Positions 8,619 to 16,649 are shown, counted from the first letter of the stretch. The stretch: DNA of 64,000 nucleotides from Roseovarius indicus (GCF_008728195.1 NZ_CP031598.1:5208001-5272000), one strand, 5' to 3'. Made by a program: numbers and translations. The notes: generated by a model not told the origin, from the sequence alone.

Positions 8619-8629
8619 GACCGGGGCGC

Positions 8630-9292
8630 TCAGAGCCGCCGGCCGAACTGCCGCAGATCGGCGCGCCGGCCCAGCATGATCAGCTTGTCGCCCTGTTCCA
8701 GCAGCGTCTCCTCCCCGACCCCCTCGAGATACTCGGTCCCCCGCATGATCCCCAGCAGGCGGATGTCATGCTCCGACCCGATGGCCAGCGCCGACACGGC
8801 CTCGCCATCCAGCTTCTCGGGCACGATGATGTTCACCACGCTGAACCCGTTGCCGAGGCTCACGTAATCCTGCACCGCCGGGTTATGCAGCATCTGGGCG
8901 CTGTGCCGGCCCATCTCCTGCTCGGGCAATATCACCCGGTCGGCGCCCAGCTTCGACAAGATCCGGTGATGCGTCCTGTCCGACGCCTTCGACCAGATCG
9001 TGCCGACCCCCAGAAGCCGCAGGTTCATCGTCGCCAGGATGCTTGCCTTGATATCCCGGCCAATGGCCACCAGCGCCACGTCATACCGGTCGATCCCGGC
9101 CTCGCGCATCGCGGCCTCGTCGGTGGCGTCGAGGATGATCGCCGAATGCAGGTGCGGCACCATGCGCGACACCTTGCGCTCGTCGAGATCGGCACCGATC
9201 ACCCGGTTGCCGAACCGCGCCAGCTCCAGCGCGACCGTACTGCCGAACCCGCCGAGACCGAGCACGGCAAAGCTTCGCGTTTCCTTGGGCAT
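8630..9292 (-). CDS. ktrA: TrkA/KtrA-family potassium uptake regulatory subunit
   Basis: A 220-residue cytosolic protein with one RCK-N domain, VLGLGGFGSTVALELARFG (nucleotide-binding GxGxxG near residues 11-16) followed by the acidic GADLDERK, and one C-terminal RCK-C domain ending in GDKLIMLGRRADL. This single RCK-N/RCK-C layout is that of KtrA rather than the duplicated E. coli TrkA. It would form an octameric ring that binds ATP/ADP or NAD(H) and gates KtrB. The start at 9292 is chosen because the RCK-N strand follows at once; ATGs at 9313 and further up are possible. Confidence 0.88.
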   Translation of the reverse strand: MPKETRSFAVLGLGGFGSTVALELARFGNRVIGADLDERKVSRMVPHLHSAIILDATDEAAMREAGIDRYDVALVAIGRDIKASILATMNLRLLGVGTIWSKASDRTHHRILSKLGADRVILPEQEMGRHSAQMLHNPAVQDYVSLGNGFSVVNIIVPEKLDGEAVSALAIGSEHDIRLLGIMRGTEYLEGVGEETLLEQGDKLIMLGRRADLRQFGRRL

Positions 9293-9417
9293 GTCAGGGT
9301 TCCCCAATTGCATCGCCGGGGGCGGCCGCCGTTCGTTGGCGCGACGGTCCGGGCCCGGCCGAGGTACGGCGGAACATGACACTCCCGATGCCGAGGTACA
9401 GCGGTATCCTCACCCCT

Positions 9418-9494
9418 TGGCGGAATTCCGCCATCGGCCTTCCCTTGACACGGCACGGGCCCGTGCCCCGCACCCCTGCGCGGAGTTCTGCCAA
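9418..9494. promoter_or_regulatory. Paired perfect palindromes in the ktrA/ompA-lipoprotein divergent region
   Basis: Two perfect 16-bp palindromes lie close together: TGGCGGAATTCCGCCA (9418-9433) and GGCACGGGCCCGTGCC (9452-9467). A degenerate copy of the first, GCGGAGTTCTGCCA, lies near 9480-9494. A TTGACA hexamer at 9445-9450 sits between the perfect palindromes and could be a -35 box. They look like operators for one or two dimeric regulators. Confidence 0.45.
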
Positions 9495-9588
9495 TTTCTT
9501 TACCGACCGCCTCTTGGGTAACGGCGGCCTCTCGCCTATTATGCCTCCATACCCGGAGCAAAACCGGACAACGGAACGAGGCCACCAC

Positions 9589-10251
9589 ATGACCCGAGCA
9601 CGCACCTCTCTCACCCTCCTGACCGCCACATCGCTTCTGGCGGTGACGGCCTGTACCGACCCCGGCGCGATGGGCCCGAACGACCCCAACCGGCAGACCA
9701 AGCAGGGCGCCCTGCTGGGCGGCATCCTCGGTGCCGGCGTCGGCGCGTTGACCTCCGACGACAAGGGCAAGGGCGCGGTCATCGGCGGCCTCGCCGGCGC
9801 GGCCACCGGCGCCATTGCCGGCAGCTTCCTCGACCAGCAGGAAGCCGACCTCCGCCGTCAGCTCGAAAACGACCGCATCGGCATCCGCAACACCGGCGAC
9901 CGCCTGATCGTGACCATGCCGCAGGACATCCTGTTCGCCGTCGACAGCTCGACCGTGAACAGCGCGCTGCGCGGCGACCTGCTGACCGTGGCGAACAGTC
10001 TCAAGGAATACCCGCAATCGCGCGTGCAGGTGATCGGCCACACCGACAACACCGGCAGCGCCGCCTACAACCAGGGCCTGTCCGAGCGCCGGGCGAACGC
10101 GGTCTCCGACGTGCTGATGTCGGGCGGCGTCTCCTTCAACCGGATCGAATCCTTCGGCCGCGGCGAGGACCAGCCCGTCGCCTCCAACCTCACCGAGGAA
10201 GGCCGCGCCCAGAACCGCCGCGTCGAGATCGTGATCCTGCCGACGTCGTGA
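9589..10251 (+). CDS. OmpA-family outer membrane lipoprotein (YiaD-like)
   Basis: A 220-residue protein with a lipoprotein signal ending in the lipobox LLAVTAC (Cys22). A glycine-rich segment with two hydrophobic stretches (GALLGGILGAGVGAL and GGLAGAATGAIAG) follows, then a C-terminal OmpA domain that binds peptidoglycan, seen in VQVIGHTDNTGSAAYNQGLSERRANAV and NRRVEIVI. It should be anchored in the outer membrane and tie it to the cell wall. The start is the ATG at 9589, which gives the signal peptide; upstream in-frame starts would bury it. Tandem stem-loops follow the gene. Confidence 0.88.
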   Translation: MTRARTSLTLLTATSLLAVTACTDPGAMGPNDPNRQTKQGALLGGILGAGVGALTSDDKGKGAVIGGLAGAATGAIAGSFLDQQEADLRRQLENDRIGIRNTGDRLIVTMPQDILFAVDSSTVNSALRGDLLTVANSLKEYPQSRVQVIGHTDNTGSAAYNQGLSERRANAVSDVLMSGGVSFNRIESFGRGEDQPVASNLTEEGRAQNRRVEIVILPTS

Positions 10252-10279
10252 GGACGCCCTCGCCCCATGACAGCGGCCT

Positions 10280-10326
10280 CGGAAAATGGGATTTTCCGGG
10301 GCCGTTTTCTTTCAGAAAGAAAACGG
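10280..10326 (+). terminator. Tandem stem-loops after the OmpA lipoprotein
   Basis: CGGAAAAT-ggg-ATTTTCCG (10280-10298) and CCGTTTTCTTT-cag-AAAGAAAACGG (10302-10326) are perfect stems of 8 and 11 bp starting 29 bp after the stop codon. There is no long U-tract after the second, so termination may be partial. Confidence 0.5.
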
Positions 10327-10395
10327 GGCGCCCCTGGCGGTGGCAGCGACAGAGCCGAGAGGGTTATGAGCCCGGCGAGTTCGGGAGCCTCCGGC

Positions 10396-10419
10396 GGGAG
10401 TATTTTCGGCAAGATGAAG
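10396..10419 (+). repeat. GGGAGTATTTT..AAGATGAAG repeat core
   Basis: GGGAGTATTTTCGGC followed by AAGATGAAG matches the cores at 4478-4499 and 27145-27168. It is preceded by a small CTCC/GGAG hairpin and followed after 17 bp by the longer dispersed repeat. Confidence 0.55.
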
Positions 10420-10436
10420 CTTGGCGTTCACCACTT

Positions 10437-10520
10437 CTTAACCGGGATGCGCTTGACTGAGGATGCGCCACAGGCTGGAGAGCCGATGGGCGTGCAAGGT
10501 GAAGCCCCGTTTCCCCGGTC
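10437..10520 (+). repeat. Dispersed repeat, about 85 bp, copy B
   Basis: From CTTAACCGGGATG to CAAGGTGAAGCCCCG this aligns with 4506-4600. The best-kept blocks are TTGACT, ACAGGCTGG and AGCCGATG. A long near-identical block in two intergenic regions 6 kb apart indicates a mobile or structured RNA repeat, not chance. Confidence 0.6.
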
Positions 10521-10592
10521 GATGGCAGCATGTAATTCTGGCCCGGGAAACGGGGTGATCCGCCCCCTGCGTCGTTCTGGTCTGAAACACCC

Positions 10593-11297
10593 ATGCGCCT
10601 GATCGGCCGCGCGGCGCTCCTCCTGCCGGCGCTCGTCGGCCTGTATCTGCTGGCCGCCGCCGTTGGCGCCGTGATCCCCGGCCGGGTGCAGGAGGCATCC
10701 GCCAAGGATGGCCCGCCCGTGACCATCCTGCTGGTCGCCGGGCCCATCCATTACGATGTCCTCCTGCCGCTCACCGCCGAGACCCGCGCCGCCTTTGCCC
10801 CGCTCGGGCCGCACGGCCTGCCGGTCGACGCGCCCGGGGCCGAGTGGCTGATCATCGGCTGGGGCGCGCGGGAGTTCTACACCACCACCGGCAGCTATGC
10901 CGACCTGAGCCTCGCCGCGGTCTGGCGCAGCTTCACCGGCGACGCCTCCGTGCTGCGGGTCGACGTGGCCGGGCCCCTGCGCGACGGGCTCGACCTGCCG
11001 GCCGTGACCCTCATAGCCGGGCAATACAGCCAGCTTCTTGCCGCCATCGCCGACAGCTTCCGCCGCGACCGCGCCGGCGCGCTCGTGCCGATCCCCGGCC
11101 CCGGCTTCGGCCCGACCGACCGGTTCTTCGCCGCCCATGGACGCTTCGACATCCTGCGCACCTGCAACACCTGGATCTCCGACATGCTCCGCGCTGCCGG
11201 CCTGCGCTTCGGCGCCTGGACCCCCACGCCCTATGCCGTCACCCTCTCGCTCGCCCGCTTCGCCCCCGGCCTCGACAGCCCGGGCGCGCCTGACTAA
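10593..11297 (+). CDS. TIGR02117/DUF2459 family protein
   Basis: A 234-residue protein with an N-terminal hydrophobic segment (LIGRAALLLPALVGLYLLAAAVGAVIPG) acting as a signal or anchor. The later GAEWLIIGWGAREFYTTTGSYADLS, PIPGPGFGPTDRFFAAHGRFDILRTCNTW and ALRFGAW-type wording are typical of the TIGR02117 family (DUF2459), whose members are putative periplasmic proteins of unknown role. The conserved cysteine in RTCNTW suggests a hydrolase-like site, but no reaction is known to me. The ATG at 10593 has no clear ribosome site. dgkA starts 38 bp downstream. Confidence 0.75.
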   Translation: MRLIGRAALLLPALVGLYLLAAAVGAVIPGRVQEASAKDGPPVTILLVAGPIHYDVLLPLTAETRAAFAPLGPHGLPVDAPGAEWLIIGWGAREFYTTTGSYADLSLAAVWRSFTGDASVLRVDVAGPLRDGLDLPAVTLIAGQYSQLLAAIADSFRRDRAGALVPIPGPGFGPTDRFFAAHGRFDILRTCNTWISDMLRAAGLRFGAWTPTPYAVTLSLARFAPGLDSPGAPD

Positions 11298-11334
11298 CCT
11301 GCCCGCGGGGCGGGGCAGACACCGAAAGACGCAC

Positions 11335-11697
11335 ATGGACAAGAAATCCCTCAGCGGCCTGCCGCGCCTTGCCGCCGCGTGGCGCAATTCCATGGCCGGC
11401 TTCCGCGACGCCTGGCGCAGCGAGGAGGCGTTCCGAATCGAGGTCATCCTCGCCCTCCTCTCGATCCCCGCCGCCATCTGGATCGCCCGCGACGCCCTGC
11501 TGATCGCCTCGGTCCTGCTGGTCCTGATCGTCGAGGTGCTCAACACCGCCATCGAGGCCGCGGTCGACCGCATCGGCCCCGAGCGGCACGAGCTGTCGCG
11601 CATGGCCAAGGACATGGGCTCCCTCGCCGTGGCCCTTTCGGCGCTGGTGCCCGGCCTTCTCTGGCTGGCCGCGCTCTCCGAGAAAGTCCTCGCCTGA
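11335..11697 (+). CDS. dgkA: Diacylglycerol kinase
   Basis: A 120-residue integral membrane kinase of the small DgkA type. The order is an amphipathic N-terminal helix (RLAAAWRNSMAGFRDAWRSEEAFRIE), then three membrane helices, with the active-site segment EVLNTAIEAAVDRIGPERHELSRMAKDMGSLAVALS containing the family ENTAIE-like and KDxGSAAV-like motifs. It phosphorylates diacylglycerol to phosphatidic acid with ATP, recycling lipid left by glycan or membrane-derived oligosaccharide synthesis. The ATG at 11335 sits 38 bp after the preceding gene and gives the normal family length. Confidence 0.92.
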   Translation: MDKKSLSGLPRLAAAWRNSMAGFRDAWRSEEAFRIEVILALLSIPAAIWIARDALLIASVLLVLIVEVLNTAIEAAVDRIGPERHELSRMAKDMGSLAVALSALVPGLLWLAALSEKVLA

Positions 11698-11719
11698 CCG
11701 CGTGGCACGCGCGCCCGGC

Positions 11720-12283
11720 CTACCGCTGCCGAAACCGCCGTTCGATCATCGCCCGCAGACGGATCAGGTCGGACACGCAGGCGCCGATATCCATCATCAC
11801 GTCCACATCCTCCTCCCGCCAGGACCGCCGCACCGTGTCGATCGCGCAGAGCGCCCCAACCGGCCGCGCCCCCGGGCCGTGGATCGGCACGCCAAGATAG
11901 GCCCGCAGCCCCGGTACCGGCCTCGCCGGGATGTCGCAGACCCGCGGATCGCCCGGCGCATGGTCGACCACCAGCGGGCGGTTGTCGCGCGTCACCAGCC
12001 GGCAGATGGAATGCGACAGCGGCGTCTCGCGCCGCGCCGCAGGATCTCCCCTCAGGCCCAGCGCGCTCTTGAAAAACTGCCGGTCATGCCCCTCGTCGAT
12101 GATCGAGACCAGCGACACCGGCACCGCCATCACCCGCGCCACCAGCCGGGTGAACTTGTCGAACACCTCCTCCGGCGGGCTGTCGACAAGCTCCAGCGCG
12201 TGCAGCGTTTCCGCGAAATCCCGGAACGGCCTCTCGCCAATCCTCTCCCGCGTGGCGCGCTCCGCCATCCTGTTTCCGGCCAT
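11720..12283 (-). CDS. GAF-domain protein
   Basis: A 187-residue cytosolic protein made almost wholly of one GAF domain: HALELVDSPPEEVFDKFTRLVARVMAVPVSLVSIID near the start, LSHSICRLVTRDNRPLVVDHAPGDPR in the middle and LGVPIHGPGARPVGALCAIDTVRRSW later. This is the stand-alone GAF group often found at the N-terminus of sensor kinases and diguanylate cyclases, but no output domain follows here. It may bind a small ligand or act as a partner for another sensor. The ATG at 12283 has GGGAGAGA upstream. It converges on dgkA and is divergent from polA. Confidence 0.78.
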   Translation of the reverse strand: MAGNRMAERATRERIGERPFRDFAETLHALELVDSPPEEVFDKFTRLVARVMAVPVSLVSIIDEGHDRQFFKSALGLRGDPAARRETPLSHSICRLVTRDNRPLVVDHAPGDPRVCDIPARPVPGLRAYLGVPIHGPGARPVGALCAIDTVRRSWREEDVDVMMDIGACVSDLIRLRAMIERRFRQR

Positions 12284-12464
12284 GGTCTCTCTCCCGTGCT
12301 GGCTTGGGGCTCGTGCCGCGATCATGGCGCGGCAAGGTGAACCAATGGTAAACGCCGCCCCACGCTGACACCCCCTGTCAGCACCCCGGAATGCCCACTG
12401 GCCCCCGGCCCGCACCCGTGGCATATCTGCGAAGCAAACAAATCCCCGACCACGGAGCGCGCGC

Positions 12465-15266
12465 ATGACATTCGGCAAAGGCTGCCACCTGCACCTGATC
12501 GACGGCTCGGCCTTCATTTTCCGCGCCTACCACGCCCTGCCGCCGCTCACCCGCAAATCCGACGGGCTGCCCATCGGCGCGGTCTCGGGCTTCTGCAACA
12601 TGCTCTTCCGCTACGTCTCCGACGATCACGGCGCCGATGCGCCCACCCATGTCGCGGTGATCTTCGACAAGGGCTCGCACACCTTCCGCAACGACATGTA
12701 TGACCTCTACAAGGCCAACCGCGACGAGATGCCAGAGGATCTGCGCCCGCAGATTCCGCTCACCCGCGACGCCACCCGCGCCTTCAACATCGCCTGCGAG
12801 GAGATGGAAGGCTACGAGGCCGACGACATCATCGCCACCCTCGCCTGCCAGGCGCGCGACCTGGGCGGGCGGGTCACCATCGTCTCCTCCGACAAGGACC
12901 TGATGCAACTCGTGGGCGACGGGGTCGAGATGCTCGACGCCATGAAGAACCGCCGCATCGACGTGGAAGGGGTGGAGGAAAAGTTCGGCGTCAAGCCCGA
13001 CCGCGTGGTCGACGTGCAGGCGCTGGCCGGCGACAGCGTCGACAACGTGCCGGGCGCCCCCGGCATCGGCATCAAGACCGCCGCTTTGCTCATCAACGAG
13101 TTCGGCTCGCTCGAAGAGCTGCTCGACCGCGCCGAGGAAATCAAGCAGCCCAAGCGCCGCGAGACCCTGATCGAGAAGCGCGAACAGATCGAGCTGTCGA
13201 AGAAGCTCGTCCAGCTCGACTGCAACACGCCTTTGGAATTCACCCTCGACGATCTCGAGATCAAGGAGCCCGACCCCGACACGCTCCTGTCTTTCCTCAC
13301 CGAGATGGAGTTCCGCACCCTCACCAAGCGCATCGCCGATACGCTGCATGTCGAGGCCCCGGTCATCCCAGACACCAACCCCGCCGGCGCCAACCCGGCC
13401 GAGGAGGCCCCCGACTGGCCCGCCATCGACCCGTCAGCCTACGAGCACGTCCAGACGATGGAGGCGCTGCAGGTCTGGATCGACCGCATCACCGCCCGCG
13501 GCTATGTCGCCATCGACACCGAGACCACTTCGCTCAACGAAATGCAGGCGGCGCTCGTCGGCATCTCCCTCGCCGTCACCCCGGGCGAGGCCTGCTACAT
13601 CCCCCTGCGCCATACCGAGGGCGGCTCGGACGACCTCTTCAGCTCCGAATCCCGCGCCGAGGGCCAGCTCGACCCCGAAACCGTCCTGACCGCCCTCAAG
13701 CCGATCCTCGAGGATGACGCCATCCTCAAGATCGGCCAGAACATGAAGTACGACGCCAAGATCTTCGCCCAGAACGGCGTGCGCATCGCCCCCATCGACG
13801 ACACGATGCTGATGTCCTACGCGCTCAATTCCGGCATCCACAATCACGGGATGGACACGCTCTCCGAACGCTACCTCTCGCATCAGCCGATCCCCATCAA
13901 GGAACTGCTCGGCACCGGCAAATCCGCCATCACCTTCGACAAGGTCGCCATCGACAAGGCCGTGGGCTACGCCGCCGAGGATGCCGATATCACCCTGCGC
14001 CTCTGGCACATCTTCAAGCCGCAGCTGCACACCGCCCGCGTCACCACCGTCTACGAAACCCTCGAACGGCCCCTCGTGCCGGTGCTCGCCCAGATGGAAC
14101 GCCACGGCATCCAGGTCGACCGCGACACGCTCTCGCGCATGTCCGGCAAGTTCGCCCAGAAGATGGCCCAGCTGGAAGACGAAATCCACACGCTGGCCGG
14201 CCGCAAGTTCAACGTCGGCTCCCCCAAGCAACTCGGCGAAATCCTCTTCGACGAAATGTCATTGGAAGGCGGCAAGAAGGGCAAGACCGGCGCCTATGCC
14301 ACCGGCGCCGACGTGCTCGAAGACCTCGCGACAGAGCACGAACTGCCCGCCCGCATCCTCGACTGGCGCCAGCTCTCCAAGCTGAAATCCACCTATACCG
14401 ACGCCCTGCAGGATCACATCGACCCCGACACAGGCCGCGTCCACACCTCCTACGTCCAGACCGGCGCCAGCACCGGCCGCCTCGCCTCGACCGACCCGAA
14501 CCTGCAGAACATCCCCGTCCGCACCGAGGAAGGCCGCCGCATCCGCGAGGCCTTCGTCGCCCCCGAGGGCCAGACGCTCCTCTCCCTCGACTACTCCCAG
14601 ATCGAGCTGCGCATCCTCGCCCATATCGCCGATATCAAACAGCTCAAACAGGCCTTCGCCGACGGGCTCGACATTCACGCCATGACCGCCTCGGAAATGT
14701 TCGACGTGCCCCTCGACGAAATGACCCCGGAAATCCGCCGCCGCGCCAAGGCAATCAATTTCGGCGTGATCTACGGCATTTCCGGCTTCGGCCTCGCCCG
14801 CCAGCTCCGCATCCCCCGCGGCGACGCGCAGGACTTCATCAACCGCTATTTCGAGCGCTTCCCGGGCATCAAGACCTACATGGACGACACGGTGGCGTTC
14901 GCGAAAGAGCACGGCTTCGTGCAAACCCTCTTCGGCCGCAAAATCCACACGCCGGAAATTTCCGCCAAGGGCCCCCGCGCCGGCTTCGCCCGCCGCGCCG
15001 CCATCAACGCGCCCATTCAGGGCACCGCCGCCGACATCATCCGCCGCGCCATGATCCGCATGCCCGCGGCGATCGAGGGGCTGCCCTGCAAGATGCTCCT
15101 GCAGGTCCACGACGAACTGCTCTTCGAGGTCGAATCCGGCGCCGCCGACAAGGTCATCACCGCCGCCCGAGACGTCATGGAAGGCGCCGCAAAACCCGCC
15201 GTCCACCTCGACGTGCCCCTCGTCGTCGACGCCGGCCAGGGCGCCAACTGGGCCGAGGCCCACTGA
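12465..15266 (+). CDS. polA: DNA polymerase I
   Basis: A 933-residue polymerase with all three domains. The N-terminal 5'-3' exonuclease contains EGYEADDIIATLA and the GDSVDNVPGAPGIGIKTA helix-hairpin-helix. The 3'-5' proofreading domain looks intact, with AIDTETTSL (motif I), NMKYDAK (motif II) and YAAEDADITLRLW (motif III). The polymerase motifs are SLDYSQIELR (A), RRRAKAINFGVIYG (B) and LQVHDELLFEV (C). It works in Okazaki fragment maturation and repair. The start ATG at 12465 is 7 bp after a GGAGCG site. It is a single-gene unit; a short AT-rich island follows. Confidence 0.97.
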   Translation: MTFGKGCHLHLIDGSAFIFRAYHALPPLTRKSDGLPIGAVSGFCNMLFRYVSDDHGADAPTHVAVIFDKGSHTFRNDMYDLYKANRDEMPEDLRPQIPLTRDATRAFNIACEEMEGYEADDIIATLACQARDLGGRVTIVSSDKDLMQLVGDGVEMLDAMKNRRIDVEGVEEKFGVKPDRVVDVQALAGDSVDNVPGAPGIGIKTAALLINEFGSLEELLDRAEEIKQPKRRETLIEKREQIELSKKLVQLDCNTPLEFTLDDLEIKEPDPDTLLSFLTEMEFRTLTKRIADTLHVEAPVIPDTNPAGANPAEEAPDWPAIDPSAYEHVQTMEALQVWIDRITARGYVAIDTETTSLNEMQAALVGISLAVTPGEACYIPLRHTEGGSDDLFSSESRAEGQLDPETVLTALKPILEDDAILKIGQNMKYDAKIFAQNGVRIAPIDDTMLMSYALNSGIHNHGMDTLSERYLSHQPIPIKELLGTGKSAITFDKVAIDKAVGYAAEDADITLRLWHIFKPQLHTARVTTVYETLERPLVPVLAQMERHGIQVDRDTLSRMSGKFAQKMAQLEDEIHTLAGRKFNVGSPKQLGEILFDEMSLEGGKKGKTGAYATGADVLEDLATEHELPARILDWRQLSKLKSTYTDALQDHIDPDTGRVHTSYVQTGASTGRLASTDPNLQNIPVRTEEGRRIREAFVAPEGQTLLSLDYSQIELRILAHIADIKQLKQAFADGLDIHAMTASEMFDVPLDEMTPEIRRRAKAINFGVIYGISGFGLARQLRIPRGDAQDFINRYFERFPGIKTYMDDTVAFAKEHGFVQTLFGRKIHTPEISAKGPRAGFARRAAINAPIQGTAADIIRRAMIRMPAAIEGLPCKMLLQVHDELLFEVESGAADKVITAARDVMEGAAKPAVHLDVPLVVDAGQGANWAEAH

Positions 15267-15380
15267 GCCACGTCCCGGGGGAGAAGCAGCACGAGAACGC
15301 AAGAAGTTGGGCTAGATGCAGGCCCAATCAACTGCATTCTATACTTCGTTCGTTTGGATGCTTATCATTAGAGCGCGTGG

Positions 15381-15396
15381 TTGAACTGTAGTTCAA
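15381..15396. promoter_or_regulatory. Dyad TTGAACT-GT-AGTTCAA
   Basis: A perfect 7-bp inverted repeat with a 2-bp centre lies 52 bp before a small membrane ORF in an AT-rich island. It resembles an operator for a dimeric regulator; the regulator is unknown. Confidence 0.35.
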
Positions 15397-15447
15397 AAGA
15401 ATAAGTGATGTTTCGATACTCGCCCGATAGGCAAAGGTAGATGCTCA

Positions 15448-15516
15448 ATGAAGATCATCATGGTTATCGCCGTTGTGATACTCCTGCTCGGTCTGGCAAG
15501 GTTTGTTCCGATCTAG
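15448..15516 (+). CDS. Small hydrophobic peptide (22 aa), hypothetical
   Basis: An ATG at 15448 opens a 22-codon frame, MKIIMVIAVVILLLGLARFVPI, which is a single predicted membrane helix with a positive start, ending in TAG at 15514-15516. A modest AGGTAG lies upstream. The next gene begins 10 bp after its stop and its upstream alternative start overlaps this ORF, so the two could be co-translated. The composition matches the AT-rich island. It could be a type I toxin-like or regulatory peptide, but nothing proves it is expressed. Confidence 0.35.
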   Translation: MKIIMVIAVVILLLGLARFVPI

Positions 15517-15526
15517 GAAAAAATTG

Positions 15527-16084
15527 ATGAACAGTAGATTTTATCGTGAAGCACCTAAGTGGGCGATAATCTCAATTATTCTGGTCTTCGGTATTATCTG
15601 GCTTTCACAGATGTCCACATCGAAGCGAACTCTTACTCTGCCCGAGATCTTGAGCAATGAGTCTGTTTCATTACTCGTTACGAATGAGATCACGACGCAA
15701 GTTGTTGTGGCCGACGAAGAGACGAGCACGCTACTCGGGATCGACGGTTACATTGGGATTGGTATCGTGACTGCGTTTGTTGGGATTGACACAACAAAGA
15801 TAGAGTACGTCAGTTCCAATTCCATCCGGTTACCAGACGTCGAAATTTTTTCTCTGGAGATTAGGGATGACAGCATAAAATTCTACAGAAACGCCACGCT
15901 ACTCCAGCGTTTATCAACCTTGAATGAAGACCAGGCAACGAAGGTCCGTAAAAGACTAAAGGATGACGCCGAGAGCTTCATTCGTCAGTCTGGCATGATG
16001 CCTACCAATGATCAGGTAAAGAGCAGAATACAAACGATTATCCGCGAATTTGGCGGCCCTCAGGAAATAGACTTCCAGTCATAA
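15527..16084 (+). CDS. Hypothetical single-pass membrane protein in AT-rich island
   Basis: A 185-residue protein with one N-terminal membrane segment (WAIISIILVFGIIWLSQM, about residues 11-28) and a soluble remainder, probably periplasmic. I recognise no domain. The ATG at 15527 has AGGA at 15515-15518 and is preferred to a TTG at 15503. Codons rich in A/T at third positions (aaa, att, tta, aga) contrast sharply with polA and the genes beyond, which points to recent horizontal gain. It converges on the BrnA-like gene with 9 bp between stops. Confidence 0.6.
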   Translation: MNSRFYREAPKWAIISIILVFGIIWLSQMSTSKRTLTLPEILSNESVSLLVTNEITTQVVVADEETSTLLGIDGYIGIGIVTAFVGIDTTKIEYVSSNSIRLPDVEIFSLEIRDDSIKFYRNATLLQRLSTLNEDQATKVRKRLKDDAESFIRQSGMMPTNDQVKSRIQTIIREFGGPQEIDFQS

Positions 16085-16093
16085 CCCCCCCGA

Positions 16094-16414
16094 TCACCCC
16101 AACCGCTTCCGCAACATCGCCTCCATGCGCACCTCTTCCGCCACTTTCATATGCGCGTACGTCCCCAGAAGCCGGTTGATCCGTCGCTGATACCCCTTCC
16201 CCATCGCCCGGTAGAACTTCGCCACCGAGGCATCGAGATACAGCGTCACCTTCTCCTTCGTCTCCGTCACGTCGAGGTCATGCTCCAGCGTGTGCCACGC
16301 CTCGGGCACCTCCTCGGCCACCTGCTTGGGCACCCATGTGTCCTGCATCAGGTAGATCATGTCATGCATCAGCCGCTCCTGGGCGATGCGCTGGGTCTTG
16401 GTTTTCCGGGCCAT
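16094..16414 (-). CDS. BrnA-like antitoxin-family protein (ribbon-helix-helix)
   Basis: A 106-residue protein whose segment EKVTLYLDASVAKFYRAMGKGYQRRINRLLGTYAHM (about residues 54-89) matches the BrnA antitoxin fold, in which a short strand pairs to form a DNA-binding ribbon-helix-helix dimer. The N-terminal 50 residues are charged and unlike the usual toxin-binding part of BrnA. No BrnT toxin gene lies beside it, so it is more likely a stand-alone DNA-binding regulator. The ATG at 16414 has AAGGAG upstream. Four 11-bp-spaced repeats lie 67-112 bp before its start and are candidate self-operators. Confidence 0.68.
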   Translation of the reverse strand: MARKTKTQRIAQERLMHDMIYLMQDTWVPKQVAEEVPEAWHTLEHDLDVTETKEKVTLYLDASVAKFYRAMGKGYQRRINRLLGTYAHMKVAEEVRMEAMLRKRLG

Positions 16415-16480
16415 ATCCACGCTCCTTGTCTTGCCGGAACACAGCCTGCCGCCAAATCCTAACCAAACCCTTTGCCCACC

Positions 16481-16526
16481 GCACCGACGCGATACCGACA
16501 AAATACCGACGTTATACCGACGTCGG
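16481..16526. promoter_or_regulatory. Four 11-bp-spaced ACCGAC iterons
   Basis: GCACCGAC at 16481-16488 and ATACCGAC at 16492-16499, 16503-16510 and 16514-16521 repeat every 11 bp, with the last forming the palindrome CCGACGTCGG (16517-16526). They lie on one face of the helix between the divergent BrnA-like and stress protein genes, which suggests cooperative binding by a ribbon-helix-helix or similar protein. Confidence 0.5.
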
Positions 16527-16649
16527 ATTCCCGGCCTGCCGAAGCCCCCCGCACACCGCTTTCGTCGCCCATCCGTCGCAGTGAAACCCCACAGAAAGGC
16601 GAAATCGTCTAGGGTCGTAGGTCAACACATTGATTCGTAAGGCCCCGCA

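Larger units (their letters stand above)
10252..10592. other. 341-bp intergenic region with hairpins and repeats
   Basis: This gap holds two stem-loops at its start, a GGGAGTATTTT core near 10396, the B copy of an 85-bp dispersed repeat at 10437-10520, and an inverted pair CCCCGTTTCCCCGG / CCCGGGAAACGGGG (10505-10518 and 10541-10554). I see no convincing gene. Short ORFs crossing it are not conserved with the copy at 4506. Confidence 0.5.

Noticed and set aside
10248..10602. Small plus-strand ORFs in the gap after the OmpA lipoprotein
   Set aside because: They run through hairpins and repeats, and the reading frame is not kept between the two repeat copies.
16481..16526. Short regular repeats as a CRISPR array
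   Set aside because: The repeat unit is 8 bp with 3-bp gaps; there are no spacers of CRISPR length and no cas genes.
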